Below, one piece after another: positions 36,082 to 43,784 of a stretch of DNA of 64,000 nucleotides (position 1 is its first letter; every line of letters begins with the position of its first letter). A program made the position numbers and the translations under genes. Source of the stretch: Parvularcula sp. (GTDB taxonomy: Bacteria > Pseudomonadota > Alphaproteobacteria > Caulobacterales > Parvularculaceae); assembly GCA_002704915.1 (NCBI GenBank), contig PAIP01000034.1:69827-133826 (forward strand). Direction: 5' to 3'. The notes under the pieces were generated by a model. It worked only from the letters and a program-made list of their open reading frames with translations. It did no database searches and had not been told where the DNA came from.

Positions 36082-37515
36082 TTAAACCCCATATTTCGCC
36101 TTGTAGGTTTTTACATCGCGCTTCAGTTCCGGCAGCAGGATATAAAGCGCGATGATGTTCGGGATGCACATGCCGAACAGCATGGAGTCGATAAAGTCGA
36201 TGATCGACCCCAGCGACACCGCAGCGCCGGTGGAAAGAACGAAACAAAGCGAGAGCTTGAAAAGAACGTCGACCTTTTTCGTATCGCCGAACAGATAGGC
36301 GGCGGCCTGCGCGCCATAAAACGCCCAACTCACCAGCGTCGTGAAGGCGAAGAGGACCGAGGCGACGAGGAGGATATAGGGAAACCAGGCAAACGCGCTG
36401 GCATAGGCGGCCGACGTGATTTCGATGCCCACGACATTTTCGCCATAGAGATAGGGTTCATAGGCGCCGGTGATGATCACGACGAGGGCGGTGATCATGC
36501 AGACCACAATCGTATCGATGAAGGGTTCGAGCAGCGCCACATAGCCTTCCGTCAGGGGTTCGTTGGTCTTGACGGCCGAGTGCGCGATGGCGGCCGAGCC
36601 GACGCCGGCTTCATTGGAATAGGTGGCGCGCCTGATGCCGTTGATCAGCGCGCCGACAAAGCCGCCGCCCGCCGCCTCGAGGCCGAAGGCGCCTTTGAAA
36701 ATCGTTGCGAAGGCGTCCGGAAGATGGGCGATGTTCATCAAAATGATGATGAGCCCGGCGCCGAGATAGACAGCGCCCATCAAGGGCACGAGAAGCCCCG
36801 TCACCTTGCCGATGCGCTTGATGCCGCCGAGCACCACATAGGCGACGCCCGCCGCCATGATCACGCCGAAGGTGACGGGAATTTCGAGCCCCGTGACATT
36901 CGCGAATTGTGCGTGAGACTGATTGACCTGAAGCAGGCTGATGGATCCGCCGATGGCCATGATCGCGAAAAAGATCGCCGCCGCCTTGCCCAGCGTTTTC
37001 ATGCCGAGCCGCCGGAAAGCGTCCTCGATGTAGAACATCGGCCCGCCCAGGGTCGATCCGTCGGGGCGCACCTTGCGATATTTCACCGCGAGGGCGCATT
37101 CGGCGAATTTCGAGGCCATGCCGAAGAAACCGGCGAACATCATCCAGAAGACGGCGCCCGGTCCGCCAATGGCGATGGCGACCGGCACCGAGGCGATATT
37201 GCCGAGGCCGACCGTGCCGGAGAGGGCGGAGGAGAGCGCCTGAAAATGCGAGATCTCGCCATGGGCGCCCTGCTGATCATGGGGATTGAGCACCAGCGAC
37301 CAGGCGTGCCGAAAGCCGCGTAAATTGATGAAGCCGAGGGAGACGGAAATGATGATCGCCGCCGCCATCAGCCAGATCACCACCAGCGGGAGCGAGACCC
37401 CAAAGACGTCCACGGAATAAAAGACGATGGAGGAGACGAAATCGCTGAACGGCGTCAGCGCATTATCGATGCGTTCGGCGAGCGAGACGGTGTCGTCGAG
37501 AGGGGCGTCGGCCAT
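36082..37515 (-). CDS. Sodium:alanine (AGCS) symporter
   Basis: 477 residues, about 10-11 membrane helices. AGCS blocks: SALSGTVGLGNIASVPVAIAIGGPG with FWMMFAGFFGMASKFAECAL, then RRATYSNEAGVGSAAIAHSA. These proteins import alanine or glycine with Na+ (or H+). Glycine could feed the betaine pathway, but that is conjecture. It is monocistronic and near the transsulfuration gene. Confidence 0.93.
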   Translation of the reverse strand: MADAPLDDTVSLAERIDNALTPFSDFVSSIVFYSVDVFGVSLPLVVIWLMAAAIIISVSLGFINLRGFRHAWSLVLNPHDQQGAHGEISHFQALSSALSGTVGLGNIASVPVAIAIGGPGAVFWMMFAGFFGMASKFAECALAVKYRKVRPDGSTLGGPMFYIEDAFRRLGMKTLGKAAAIFFAIMAIGGSISLLQVNQSHAQFANVTGLEIPVTFGVIMAAGVAYVVLGGIKRIGKVTGLLVPLMGAVYLGAGLIIILMNIAHLPDAFATIFKGAFGLEAAGGGFVGALINGIRRATYSNEAGVGSAAIAHSAVKTNEPLTEGYVALLEPFIDTIVVCMITALVVIITGAYEPYLYGENVVGIEITSAAYASAFAWFPYILLVASVLFAFTTLVSWAFYGAQAAAYLFGDTKKVDVLFKLSLCFVLSTGAAVSLGSIIDFIDSMLFGMCIPNIIALYILLPELKRDVKTYKAKYGV

Positions 37516-37596
37516 GGAATATCCTGAATGGGCCGCGCGCCGCGGCGGGGAAAGCGCCGCAGTCTAGCAAGATCGTTCTTATTGTCACTTGCCGGC

Positions 37597-38766
37597 TTAA
37601 AGGCCAGCGAGGGCCTGCTCCAGATCGCTCTTTAGGTCTTTCTCGTCTTCGACGCCGATGGAAAGCCGCACCAGGGAATCGTCAAGCCCCATTTCCTTGC
37701 GCCGCTCCGGCGGGATCGAGGCGTGGGTCATGATCCCCGGATGCTCGATCAGGCTTTCGACGCCGCCGAGGCTTTCGGCGAGGGTGAAGAGTTCGACCCG
37801 TTCCAGCATGGTCTTGGCCGCGTCGAGACCGCCCTTTAGGAATATCGTCACCATGCCCCCAAAAGCGCTCATTTGGCGCTTGGCGACTTCATGCCCCGGA
37901 TGGGATTTAAGGCCCGGATAGGTGACCCGGTCGACGGCGGGATGCGCTTCCAGCCATTGGCTGAGCGCCATCGCATTGGACGAAGACCGCTCAAGGCGCA
38001 GCGCCAGCGTCTTCAATCCACGCAGGGCAAGGAAGGAATCGAAGGGCCCCTGTATGCCGCCCACGGAATTTTGCAGAAAGGCGATGCGCTCGCCGAGCTC
38101 CTTGTCGTCGATGACAAGAACGCCGCCGATCACGTCGGAATGGCCGCCAAGATATTTCGTCGCCGAATGCATGACGATATCTGCGCCGTGATCGAGCGGG
38201 CGCTGGCAATAGGGCGAGGCGAAGGTGTTGTCGCAGCCGACAGTCACGCCATGTTTTTTTGCGATCTTCGCAATGGCTTCGATGTCGACGACTTTCAACA
38301 GCGGATTGGTCGGCGTTTCCAGCCAGACGAGTTTCGTTTGCGGCGTGATCGCCGCTTCGAATTTCGCGGGATCGGTCAGGTCCACATAGGTGAAGTCGAG
38401 ATTGGCGGATGTCCGGCGCACCTTTTCAAACAGACGGAAGGTGCCGCCATAGACATCGTCCATGGCGATGACATGCGAGCCCGCCGGAAACAGCTCCAGC
38501 ATGGTCGCAATCGCCGCCATGCCGGAAGCGAAAGCGAAACCGCGCGATCCGTTTTCGAGATCGGCGATGCAGCGCTCATAGGCGAAGCGCGTGGGGTTCG
38601 CCCCGCGGGCATAGACGAAACCCTTGTGAACGCCCGGGCTTTCCTGGGCGAAGGTCGACGTCTGATAGATCGGCTGCATCACCGCGCCGGTCGTCGGGTC
38701 GTGGCGCTGGCCCGCATGGATGACGCGGGTCGCGAACGCGCGGCGGTTTTTCTTGTCGTCGCTCAT
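37597..38766 (-). CDS. Cystathionine gamma-lyase/synthase-type PLP enzyme
   Basis: 389 residues, Cys/Met metabolism PLP family. VYARGANPTRFAYE binds the cofactor phosphate from the partner subunit, the PLP lysine is K204 in HSATKYLGGHSD, and ASGMAAIATML and SLGGVESLIEHP complete it. Gamma-lyase, gamma-synthase and beta-lyase are hard to tell apart; the nearby cystathionine beta-synthase makes cystathionine gamma-lyase (cysteine formation) likeliest. AAGGAC supports ATG 38766 rather than a GTG five codons upstream. Confidence 0.88.
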   Translation of the reverse strand: MSDDKKNRRAFATRVIHAGQRHDPTTGAVMQPIYQTSTFAQESPGVHKGFVYARGANPTRFAYERCIADLENGSRGFAFASGMAAIATMLELFPAGSHVIAMDDVYGGTFRLFEKVRRTSANLDFTYVDLTDPAKFEAAITPQTKLVWLETPTNPLLKVVDIEAIAKIAKKHGVTVGCDNTFASPYCQRPLDHGADIVMHSATKYLGGHSDVIGGVLVIDDKELGERIAFLQNSVGGIQGPFDSFLALRGLKTLALRLERSSSNAMALSQWLEAHPAVDRVTYPGLKSHPGHEVAKRQMSAFGGMVTIFLKGGLDAAKTMLERVELFTLAESLGGVESLIEHPGIMTHASIPPERRKEMGLDDSLVRLSIGVEDEKDLKSDLEQALAGL

Positions 38767-38874
38767 GGCTTTGTCCTTCACTCTTATGAGGGACTTAGCC
38801 CGCGCGAAGGAGGATTTCCAGCGGCCCGCGCGAAGGTTTGGGCGGGCCGCCGGAAAGACGCCATATTATCGCTC

Positions 38875-39369
38875 TCAGCCTTTCTGAACCGCGATTTTCT
38901 TCGTCCGGGCTTCAAGCTCCGGCGGTTTGGGAAGGGTCAGTTTCAAAACGCCATTCTTGAATTTCGCCTCAATGGCGTCGGGATCTGCGTCGAAGGGAAG
39001 CGACATGGAGCGCTGGAACGAGGCGTAGGAGCGGCGCGAGACGCCGTCTTTGTCCTCTTCGTCTTTCCGCTCGCCGCGGATGGTGAGCAGGTTGTCGTTC
39101 AGTTCGACGTCGATATTGTCCTCGTCGACGCCGGGAAGTTCGGCCTCGATCTCGATGGCCTTGCCGTTGTCTTTATAATCCATGCGGATGGCGCGGGCGC
39201 CATTGCCGCCGTCGCGACCGGCGATAAGCGAGGATGCGCCGAAGTCGGAGAAGAAGTCGTCGAACAGACGGTTCATCTCGCGATGGAGCTGGAAAAAGGG
39301 CGCGTCGGCGTCTTCGGCCAGGGCCGGCGCGTTTCGATGACGATTGAAAACGCTTAACGGTTTGAACAT
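38875..39369 (-). CDS. Small heat shock protein Hsp20 (alpha-crystallin family)
   Basis: 164 residues. An N-terminal arm (FFQLHREMNRLFDDFFSDFG) leads to an alpha-crystallin domain (IEIEAELPGVDEDNIDVELN, LLTIRGERK) and the conserved GVLKLTLPKPPE tail. It is an ATP-independent holdase that keeps unfolding proteins soluble. The 5' leader contains a hairpin ending at the ATG and a heat-shock-type promoter (see those entries), so temperature control at two levels is likely. Confidence 0.93.
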   Translation of the reverse strand: MFKPLSVFNRHRNAPALAEDADAPFFQLHREMNRLFDDFFSDFGASSLIAGRDGGNGARAIRMDYKDNGKAIEIEAELPGVDEDNIDVELNDNLLTIRGERKDEEDKDGVSRRSYASFQRSMSLPFDADPDAIEAKFKNGVLKLTLPKPPELEARTKKIAVQKG

Positions 39370-39446
39370 GACATTGTCTCCTCTCGGGTCAATTCGAAAC
39401 AGACAACGTCAATCGGGAACGCCAACAAGACTTCGCTCCCGTTGAC
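39370..39446 (-). promoter_or_regulatory. Candidate RNA thermometer in the hsp20 leader
   Basis: In the minus-strand mRNA, GACGTTGTCT (39410-39401) pairs along all 10 bases (one G-U) with AGACAATGTC (39379-39370), which ends directly at the AUG. The 21-nt loop and the 3' arm contain the ribosome-binding site GAGGAGA. An upstream hairpin (GTCAACGGGA, 39446-39437, with TCCCGATTGAC, 39418-39408) overlaps it by 3 nt. Melting at high temperature would free the start. This is read from sequence; behaviour is inference. Confidence 0.6.
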
Positions 39447-39452
39447 AATTTC

Positions 39453-39481
39453 GAGATAGAAACTGAGAGGCCTTCGTCAAG
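39453..39481 (-). promoter_or_regulatory. Heat-shock (sigma-32 type) promoter of hsp20
   Basis: On the minus strand CTTGAC (39481-39476), 16 bp, CTATCTC (39459-39453). This matches the CTTGA...CYTATHT type promoters used by alphaproteobacterial RpoH. The transcript would carry a leader of about 75-80 nt before hsp20. Confidence 0.55.
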
Positions 39482-39524
39482 TGCGGCGTTTTTTTGCAAA
39501 CGAGAGTGCGTCTTACGAGCGCTG

Positions 39525-39989
39525 TCAGGATTGGCGTTTCAGGCGCACCAGCGTCTCGTCGAGGGCCTGGAGAAAACGCGAGCGATCTGTTTTCTGGAAC
39601 GGGGGCGGGCCGCCGCCAGCCCCTTCGGCCCCGGCGCGCAAATCCGCCATCAAGGCGCGGGCCGCAATGGCCCCGCCGATGGAGTCTTTCGTGAAAGGCT
39701 CGCCGCGCGGGTTCAGCACCGAAGCGTCTTTTTTAAGACAGCGCTCGGCGAGGAGAATATCGGCGGTGATGACGACGGCGAGGGGGTGGGCGAGCTCCGC
39801 CACATGATCGTCGGCGGCGTCATAGCCATCCGTCACCGTAACGCGCCGGATCAGCTCGTGCCGGGGCACGCGGATCGGCTGGTTCGCAACGACCGTCACC
39901 GGCGTTTCATAGCGAAAGGCGACCTTGTAGACCTCTTCTTTCACCGGACAGGCGTCGGCGTCGACCAGGATTTCAACGGGGCGTTTCAT
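39525..39989 (-). CDS. YaiI/YqxD (UPF0178) family protein
   Basis: 154 residues. ILVDADACPVKEEVYKVAFR, VVANQPIRVPRH, DDHVAELAHPLAVVITADIL and LNPRGEPFTKDSIG are the conserved blocks of the UPF0178/DUF188 family, a PIN-like fold with acidic residues (D10, D12) in the right place for nuclease-type chemistry. Its function is unproven. Confidence 0.92.
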   Translation of the reverse strand: MKRPVEILVDADACPVKEEVYKVAFRYETPVTVVANQPIRVPRHELIRRVTVTDGYDAADDHVAELAHPLAVVITADILLAERCLKKDASVLNPRGEPFTKDSIGGAIAARALMADLRAGAEGAGGGPPPFQKTDRSRFLQALDETLVRLKRQS

Positions 39990-40043
39990 GGCCCGTTGTC
40001 GTGCCCCTAAAGACGGCGCCGGTCAACGTCCCCCAATTGTCGC

Positions 40044-40922
40044 TCAGTCGCTGGTGCGCCAGTAACCGGCCCAGCGCTTCGCCAGATTTTTGGGTTTTTC
40101 CGAGCAGACCAGCGCGCCTTTTGCAAAGGCCTTTTCCTCAAGCGTCGCCCGCCGCGTTTTTAACAGGCCCCTGAACAATTCCCCGTCGGGCCCTTCGGCT
40201 TTCAGCGCGCCGCTTTCGATCTCCACCTCGAAAACGACAATGTCATGATGGTCGCCAAGAATGTCGGACAAATCCCCGGCGGCGTCCGCTTCCTCATCGA
40301 GCAGGTCTTTTCGTCCGCGCTTCAACAGCCGCGCATGATACCAGTGATATTTCACGCGCTTGCGCCATTCGTGCAGCGCGTCGCCTGTGCGCTTGTCATG
40401 CGCCTCCGCCATGGCGTCGACGGCGCGGGCATAGGTTTTTTCAACGCCGCCCTCAAAGGTCTTCGGGCCGTCGCGATCCAGGGACCAGCCTTCCGCCCGC
40501 TCGCGCGCCTCCACCATGGCGGCGCGAAACCGCTCCAGCCGCTCCGTTTCGTCGTCGTCAGGATCTCTGCGCGCCGCGCCCAGTTGCTCGCGGATCGGCG
40601 CCAGCGCATGGGTGTCGATCTTGTCTTCGAAACGCACGGCAATGCGGTTGAATGCTTCGATCATGGCCGCGCGGTCGCGGATCGGGGACAACAGACGCGC
40701 CGCATCGCGGAAGGCCGCGTTTTCTTCTTTGTAATCGGGGAAATGCGGACGCACGAGGCGGAGAAGCCCGCGCAGCTTCTTGCAGCGCTTGCGAACCTGA
40801 TGAACCGCCTCCGCCCGCCCGCGATTGTCGAATTCGTCAAGCGCCTTGTCGATCTGGGAGCCGGCGATGCGTTTAAGGCCCGCCTCGACGCATTTGTCGG
40901 AATGCCTGAATGAATAGGCCAT
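40044..40922 (-). CDS. CHAD-domain protein
   Basis: 292 residues, helical. AVHQVRKRCKKLRGLLRLVRPHF and ALHEWRKRVKYHWYHARLLK are the two His/Lys/Arg-rich helices of the CHAD domain, known to bind inorganic polyphosphate. CHAD proteins are often fused or adjacent to CYTH polyphosphatases; no CYTH gene is present here. A poly-P targeting role is plausible. Confidence 0.88.
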   Translation of the reverse strand: MAYSFRHSDKCVEAGLKRIAGSQIDKALDEFDNRGRAEAVHQVRKRCKKLRGLLRLVRPHFPDYKEENAAFRDAARLLSPIRDRAAMIEAFNRIAVRFEDKIDTHALAPIREQLGAARRDPDDDETERLERFRAAMVEARERAEGWSLDRDGPKTFEGGVEKTYARAVDAMAEAHDKRTGDALHEWRKRVKYHWYHARLLKRGRKDLLDEEADAAGDLSDILGDHHDIVVFEVEIESGALKAEGPDGELFRGLLKTRRATLEEKAFAKGALVCSEKPKNLAKRWAGYWRTSD

Positions 40923-41004
40923 GAGGAGAGAATGCCGGAAACAGCGCCGCGGTTCCAGCGCTCTGCGTTACAGCATCCAGAAGATGGGTTGGTTCACAAA
41001 GCCT

Positions 41005-41095
41005 TCACCCTGAGGAGCACAAATTCTTCGCCCTTCGAGACGACGCCTTCGGCGTCCCTCAGGATGAAGAAATTTGTGCGTCTCGAAGGGCGAAG
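41005..41095. repeat. REP-like long hairpin, copy 3 of 3
   Basis: CTTCACCCTGAGG, spacer with CACAAATTCTTC, GCCCTTCGAGACG, tip GCCTTCGGC, CCTCAGGATGAAG, spacer AAATTTGTG, CGTCTCGAAGGGCGAAGG. The spacers are complementary within the copy but differ from those of copy 1 (AAATTATTC with GAATAATTT), so they co-vary. It is between the CHAD and arsenate-reductase-like genes. Confidence 0.8.
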
Positions 41096-41124
41096 GCGTG
41101 AAACCCCCTGCAGATAAATCTGTT

Positions 41125-41469
41125 TTAATTCAGAACCTTGTCCTGAACCTCTTTCGACCAGCCCACAAAGACCTGCGTGGGGCCGTTTTCGATCACCGGG
41201 CGCTTGATGAGGGTCGGGTGCTCGGCCATGAGGGCGAGGGCTTTTTTCTCCGTCACGCCGTCCTTTTCGGCGTCGGAAAGCCCGCGCCAAGTGGTCGAGG
41301 ATTTGTTGAGGAGTTTCTCCCAGCCCGCGGCCTTCGCCCAGCGGCCGATCTGCATCTTTGTCGGCGGCTCCTCGCGAACGTCATGAAACGCGTAACGCAC
41401 ATGCGCGCCGTCCAGCGCCTTCTTGGCTTTCCGGCATGTATCGCAGTTTTTCAGGCCGTAGAGGTTCAT
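41125..41469 (-). CDS. ArsC/Spx-family (YffB-like) reductase
   Basis: 114 residues. Thioredoxin-like fold with CDTCRKAKKAL (C-x2-C), YAFHDVREEPPTK, TTWRGLS and LIKRPVIENG typical of the ArsC/Spx/YffB family. Whether it reduces arsenate is doubtful: no ars genes are adjacent and YffB-type members lack it. I start at MNLYGLKNCDTC (41469); an ATG seven codons upstream is less typical. Confidence 0.87.
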   Translation of the reverse strand: MNLYGLKNCDTCRKAKKALDGAHVRYAFHDVREEPPTKMQIGRWAKAAGWEKLLNKSSTTWRGLSDAEKDGVTEKKALALMAEHPTLIKRPVIENGPTQVFVGWSKEVQDKVLN

Positions 41470-41524
41470 ATTGCACCGTGATAAATTCATGGATCATCAA
41501 GACTGGCGGTGATATAAACTACCT

Positions 41525-41725
41525 ATGCCCGATGATCCAGAATATGGCGGATTCGCCGAGGAGCTGAATTTTGAAGCGGACGAAGATCCCTTCGCGTGCA
41601 GCCCGGAGCATGAGGCTTATATCCGTCGCGAGGTGAGTGCTACGCTCGCGCGCAAGGCGAAGGGCGAGGTGAAATATACCTCCCTAGATGAAGCAGCGCG
41701 GAAATTCATTCCCGATGCATGTTAG
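41525..41725 (+). CDS. Antitoxin of a ParE-type toxin-antitoxin pair
   Basis: 66 residues, acidic (many Asp/Glu) with a short basic middle. It overlaps the following toxin gene by 11 nt (41715-41725), the usual layout for these modules. I do not recognise a specific antitoxin family; its identification rests on size, charge and overlap. Composition is AT-richer than the surrounding genes. Confidence 0.65.
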   Translation: MPDDPEYGGFAEELNFEADEDPFACSPEHEAYIRREVSATLARKAKGEVKYTSLDEAARKFIPDAC

Positions 41726-42002
41726 GCTGACGGACGACGCCGTCGGCGATCTCGAAACTATTCGCGCCTATCTTGAGCCGAAAAGCCCGCAAGGGTTTAT
41801 GCGAATCGCCACGGCGATTTTTACGACCATGGCGCAGCTTGAAACCTTTCCGCTACTTGGGCGAGAGGGACGCGTCGAAGGAACTTATGAACTCGCGGTC
41901 CCGCGCACGCCTTTTCTCTTGATTTATTCGATCAATGATCCGCTGTTCGTCGATATCGATAGGGTGTTGCATGGCAAACAGGAATACCCACCAGATAAAT
42001 AG
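41715..42002 (+). CDS. RelE/ParE-family toxin
   Basis: 95 residues. VRLTDDAVGDLETIRAYLEP, METFPLLGREG-like segment AQLETFPLLGREGRVEGTY, and LLIYSINDPLFVDIDRVLHG match ParE toxins, which poison gyrase, or the related RelE mRNA interferases. ATG 41715 (MHVRL) gives the family-typical start within the antitoxin gene. The C-terminal HGKQEYP is a common family ending. Confidence 0.83.
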   Translation: MHVRLTDDAVGDLETIRAYLEPKSPQGFMRIATAIFTTMAQLETFPLLGREGRVEGTYELAVPRTPFLLIYSINDPLFVDIDRVLHGKQEYPPDK

Positions 42003-42034
42003 CGGGTTATAGGGTCGCTGTACTCCGATCGTAT

Positions 42035-42331
42035 CTAAAGATTGTAGATGTCCACAGGCTTGCCTGAGTCGACATCAAACCATTCAATGTCTTTAGGGGC
42101 ATAAGTCAGCGGATACATAATTATTTCTGAGTATGTTTCTTCCCAAGTATCCCATCCGGGACGCCATTCGCCATCTTCATTCTGAACATCATACTGAAAA
42201 GTCCAGCCACTGATCATTTGAGGCGGAGCATCATTAGGAAGCGGAAGATCTTGGCACAGATACAATCGTCGGCGCGGTGGTCCTTCCCACTCCGCCACAA
42301 AAGCCCTTGAATATTCCTTTGATGCGGTCAC
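42035..42331 (-). CDS. Hypothetical 98-residue protein coupled to the cystathionine beta-synthase gene
   Basis: No family recognised. It is Trp/Tyr and acidic rich, with no signal peptide or membrane helix. The GTG start at 42331 overlaps the TGA of the cystathionine beta-synthase gene in a GTGA junction, suggesting translational coupling. Its base composition is AT-richer than that gene, so the coupling may be the result of an insertion at the gene's end. Confidence 0.55.
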   Translation of the reverse strand: MTASKEYSRAFVAEWEGPPRRRLYLCQDLPLPNDAPPQMISGWTFQYDVQNEDGEWRPGWDTWEETYSEIIMYPLTYAPKDIEWFDVDSGKPVDIYNL

Positions 42332-43716
42332 GCCACCTGCAATCGCAGATAGTTGAGCAAATCCGTCCGCGTAATCAGGCCCTCGAACTTCCCGTTATTC
42401 AACACAACCGCCACATGGCCTTTGGCGAAGATGGGGAGGAGGGACTGCATGTCCTGCTTGGCCTCAACCGTTTCCACGCGATAGGTCATGGCGGACTTCA
42501 CCGGATCCTTGAACTTGTCGCGATTGCGCACAATGGCGAAGAGCAAATCCTCTTCGTCGAGAAGACCGACAACGCCGCCGTCCTCGTCAAGCACCGGCAA
42601 TTGCGAGATGTCATAGAGCTTCATGCGGCCATAGGCCTGCATCAAGGTATCCTCCGGCGTCACCGTGATGGTCGCGTGCTCGGAATGGCGCCGCGTGATG
42701 AGATCGGTGAGATCGCCCTTGGGCGGGCGCTTCAAAAAGCCCTGATCATACATCCAGTAATCGTTGAACATCTTGGAGAGATATTTCTCGCCGCGGTCGC
42801 AAACGAAAGCGACGACGCGTTTTTTCTCCTTCTGCTCGCGGCAGTATTTCAGCGCCGCGGCGAGGATCGTGCCTGAGGACGAGCCGCCGAGAATGCCTTC
42901 TTTTTTCAGAAGGTCCCGCGCCGCCTCGAAGCTTTCCTTGTCGGTAATGTCATAGGCTTTTTTGACATAGGAAAGATCGGCGATGTCGGGAATGAAATCC
43001 TCGCCGATGCCTTCCACCAGCCAGGAGCCGACCTCATTCGGGGGCGCGCCTTTATTGACGTAATCGGTCAGGATCGAGCCCTCAGGGTCTGCGAGAATGA
43101 TTTCGGTTTTCGGCGACTTTTCCTTGAAGAAATGCGACAGCCCGCTGATCGTGCCGCCGGACCCGACGCCGGCGATGATCGCGTCCACGTCGCCGTCAAG
43201 CTGGCCGTATATTTCCGGGCCCGTCATGTCTTCATGGGCCTTCGGGTTCTGCTCATTACAGAACTGGTTGACGTAAAAGGCGCCGGTTTCCTCGGCGAGG
43301 CGCGCGGCGACATCCTGATAATATTCCGGATGGCCCTTGCCCACATCGGAGCGAGTGAGGCGCACATCGGCGCCCAGCGCTTTCAGGTGAAAGATTTTTT
43401 CCTGCGCCATCTTGTCGGGCACGACGATGATGCTCTTATAGCCTTTTTGCGCGGCGACGAGCGCGAGCGCGAGGCCGGTATTGCCCGCCGTCGCCTCGAC
43501 GATGGTGCCGCCGGGCTTCAGCTTTCCCTGCTCCTCCGCCGCCTCGATCATGGCGACGCCGATGCGGTCCTTGATGGAGCCGCCGGGGTTGGAGGATTCG
43601 AGCTTGAGATAGAGCTCGCAAGGGCCGGTATCGAGCGCCGAGACCTTCACCATCGGCGTCTTGCCGATGCCTTCGAGGATATTGTCATAGACGGGGCCGA
43701 AAGGCGTTTCGCGCAT
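42328..43716 (-). CDS. cbs: Cystathionine beta-synthase with CBS-domain pair
   Basis: 462 residues. PLP fold-type II: the lysine K49 in SSNPGGSIKDRIG, TAGNTGLALALVAA for substrate binding, GSGGTISGLSHFF, and GGSSSGTILAA. The C-terminal part (from about 335) holds two CBS motifs (MQAYGRMKLYDISQLPVLDE and LLPIFAKGHVAVVLNN), which bind adenosyl ligands. It condenses homocysteine with serine to cystathionine. With the gene at 37597-38766 this gives reverse transsulfuration. Confidence 0.9.
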   Translation of the reverse strand: MRETPFGPVYDNILEGIGKTPMVKVSALDTGPCELYLKLESSNPGGSIKDRIGVAMIEAAEEQGKLKPGGTIVEATAGNTGLALALVAAQKGYKSIIVVPDKMAQEKIFHLKALGADVRLTRSDVGKGHPEYYQDVAARLAEETGAFYVNQFCNEQNPKAHEDMTGPEIYGQLDGDVDAIIAGVGSGGTISGLSHFFKEKSPKTEIILADPEGSILTDYVNKGAPPNEVGSWLVEGIGEDFIPDIADLSYVKKAYDITDKESFEAARDLLKKEGILGGSSSGTILAAALKYCREQKEKKRVVAFVCDRGEKYLSKMFNDYWMYDQGFLKRPPKGDLTDLITRRHSEHATITVTPEDTLMQAYGRMKLYDISQLPVLDEDGGVVGLLDEEDLLFAIVRNRDKFKDPVKSAMTYRVETVEAKQDMQSLLPIFAKGHVAVVLNNGKFEGLITRTDLLNYLRLQVA

Positions 43717-43784
43717 GGTGGGATTCCTCGTTCGTGCTTGCGGCGGGCTTACCCCAAAGGGCCGAGGCCCCGCAAGGAGCGGTA

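Noticed and set aside
37873-39357. 494-codon plus-strand frame across the cystathionine enzyme and hsp20
   Set aside because: Opposite-strand by-product of two well-supported minus-strand genes.
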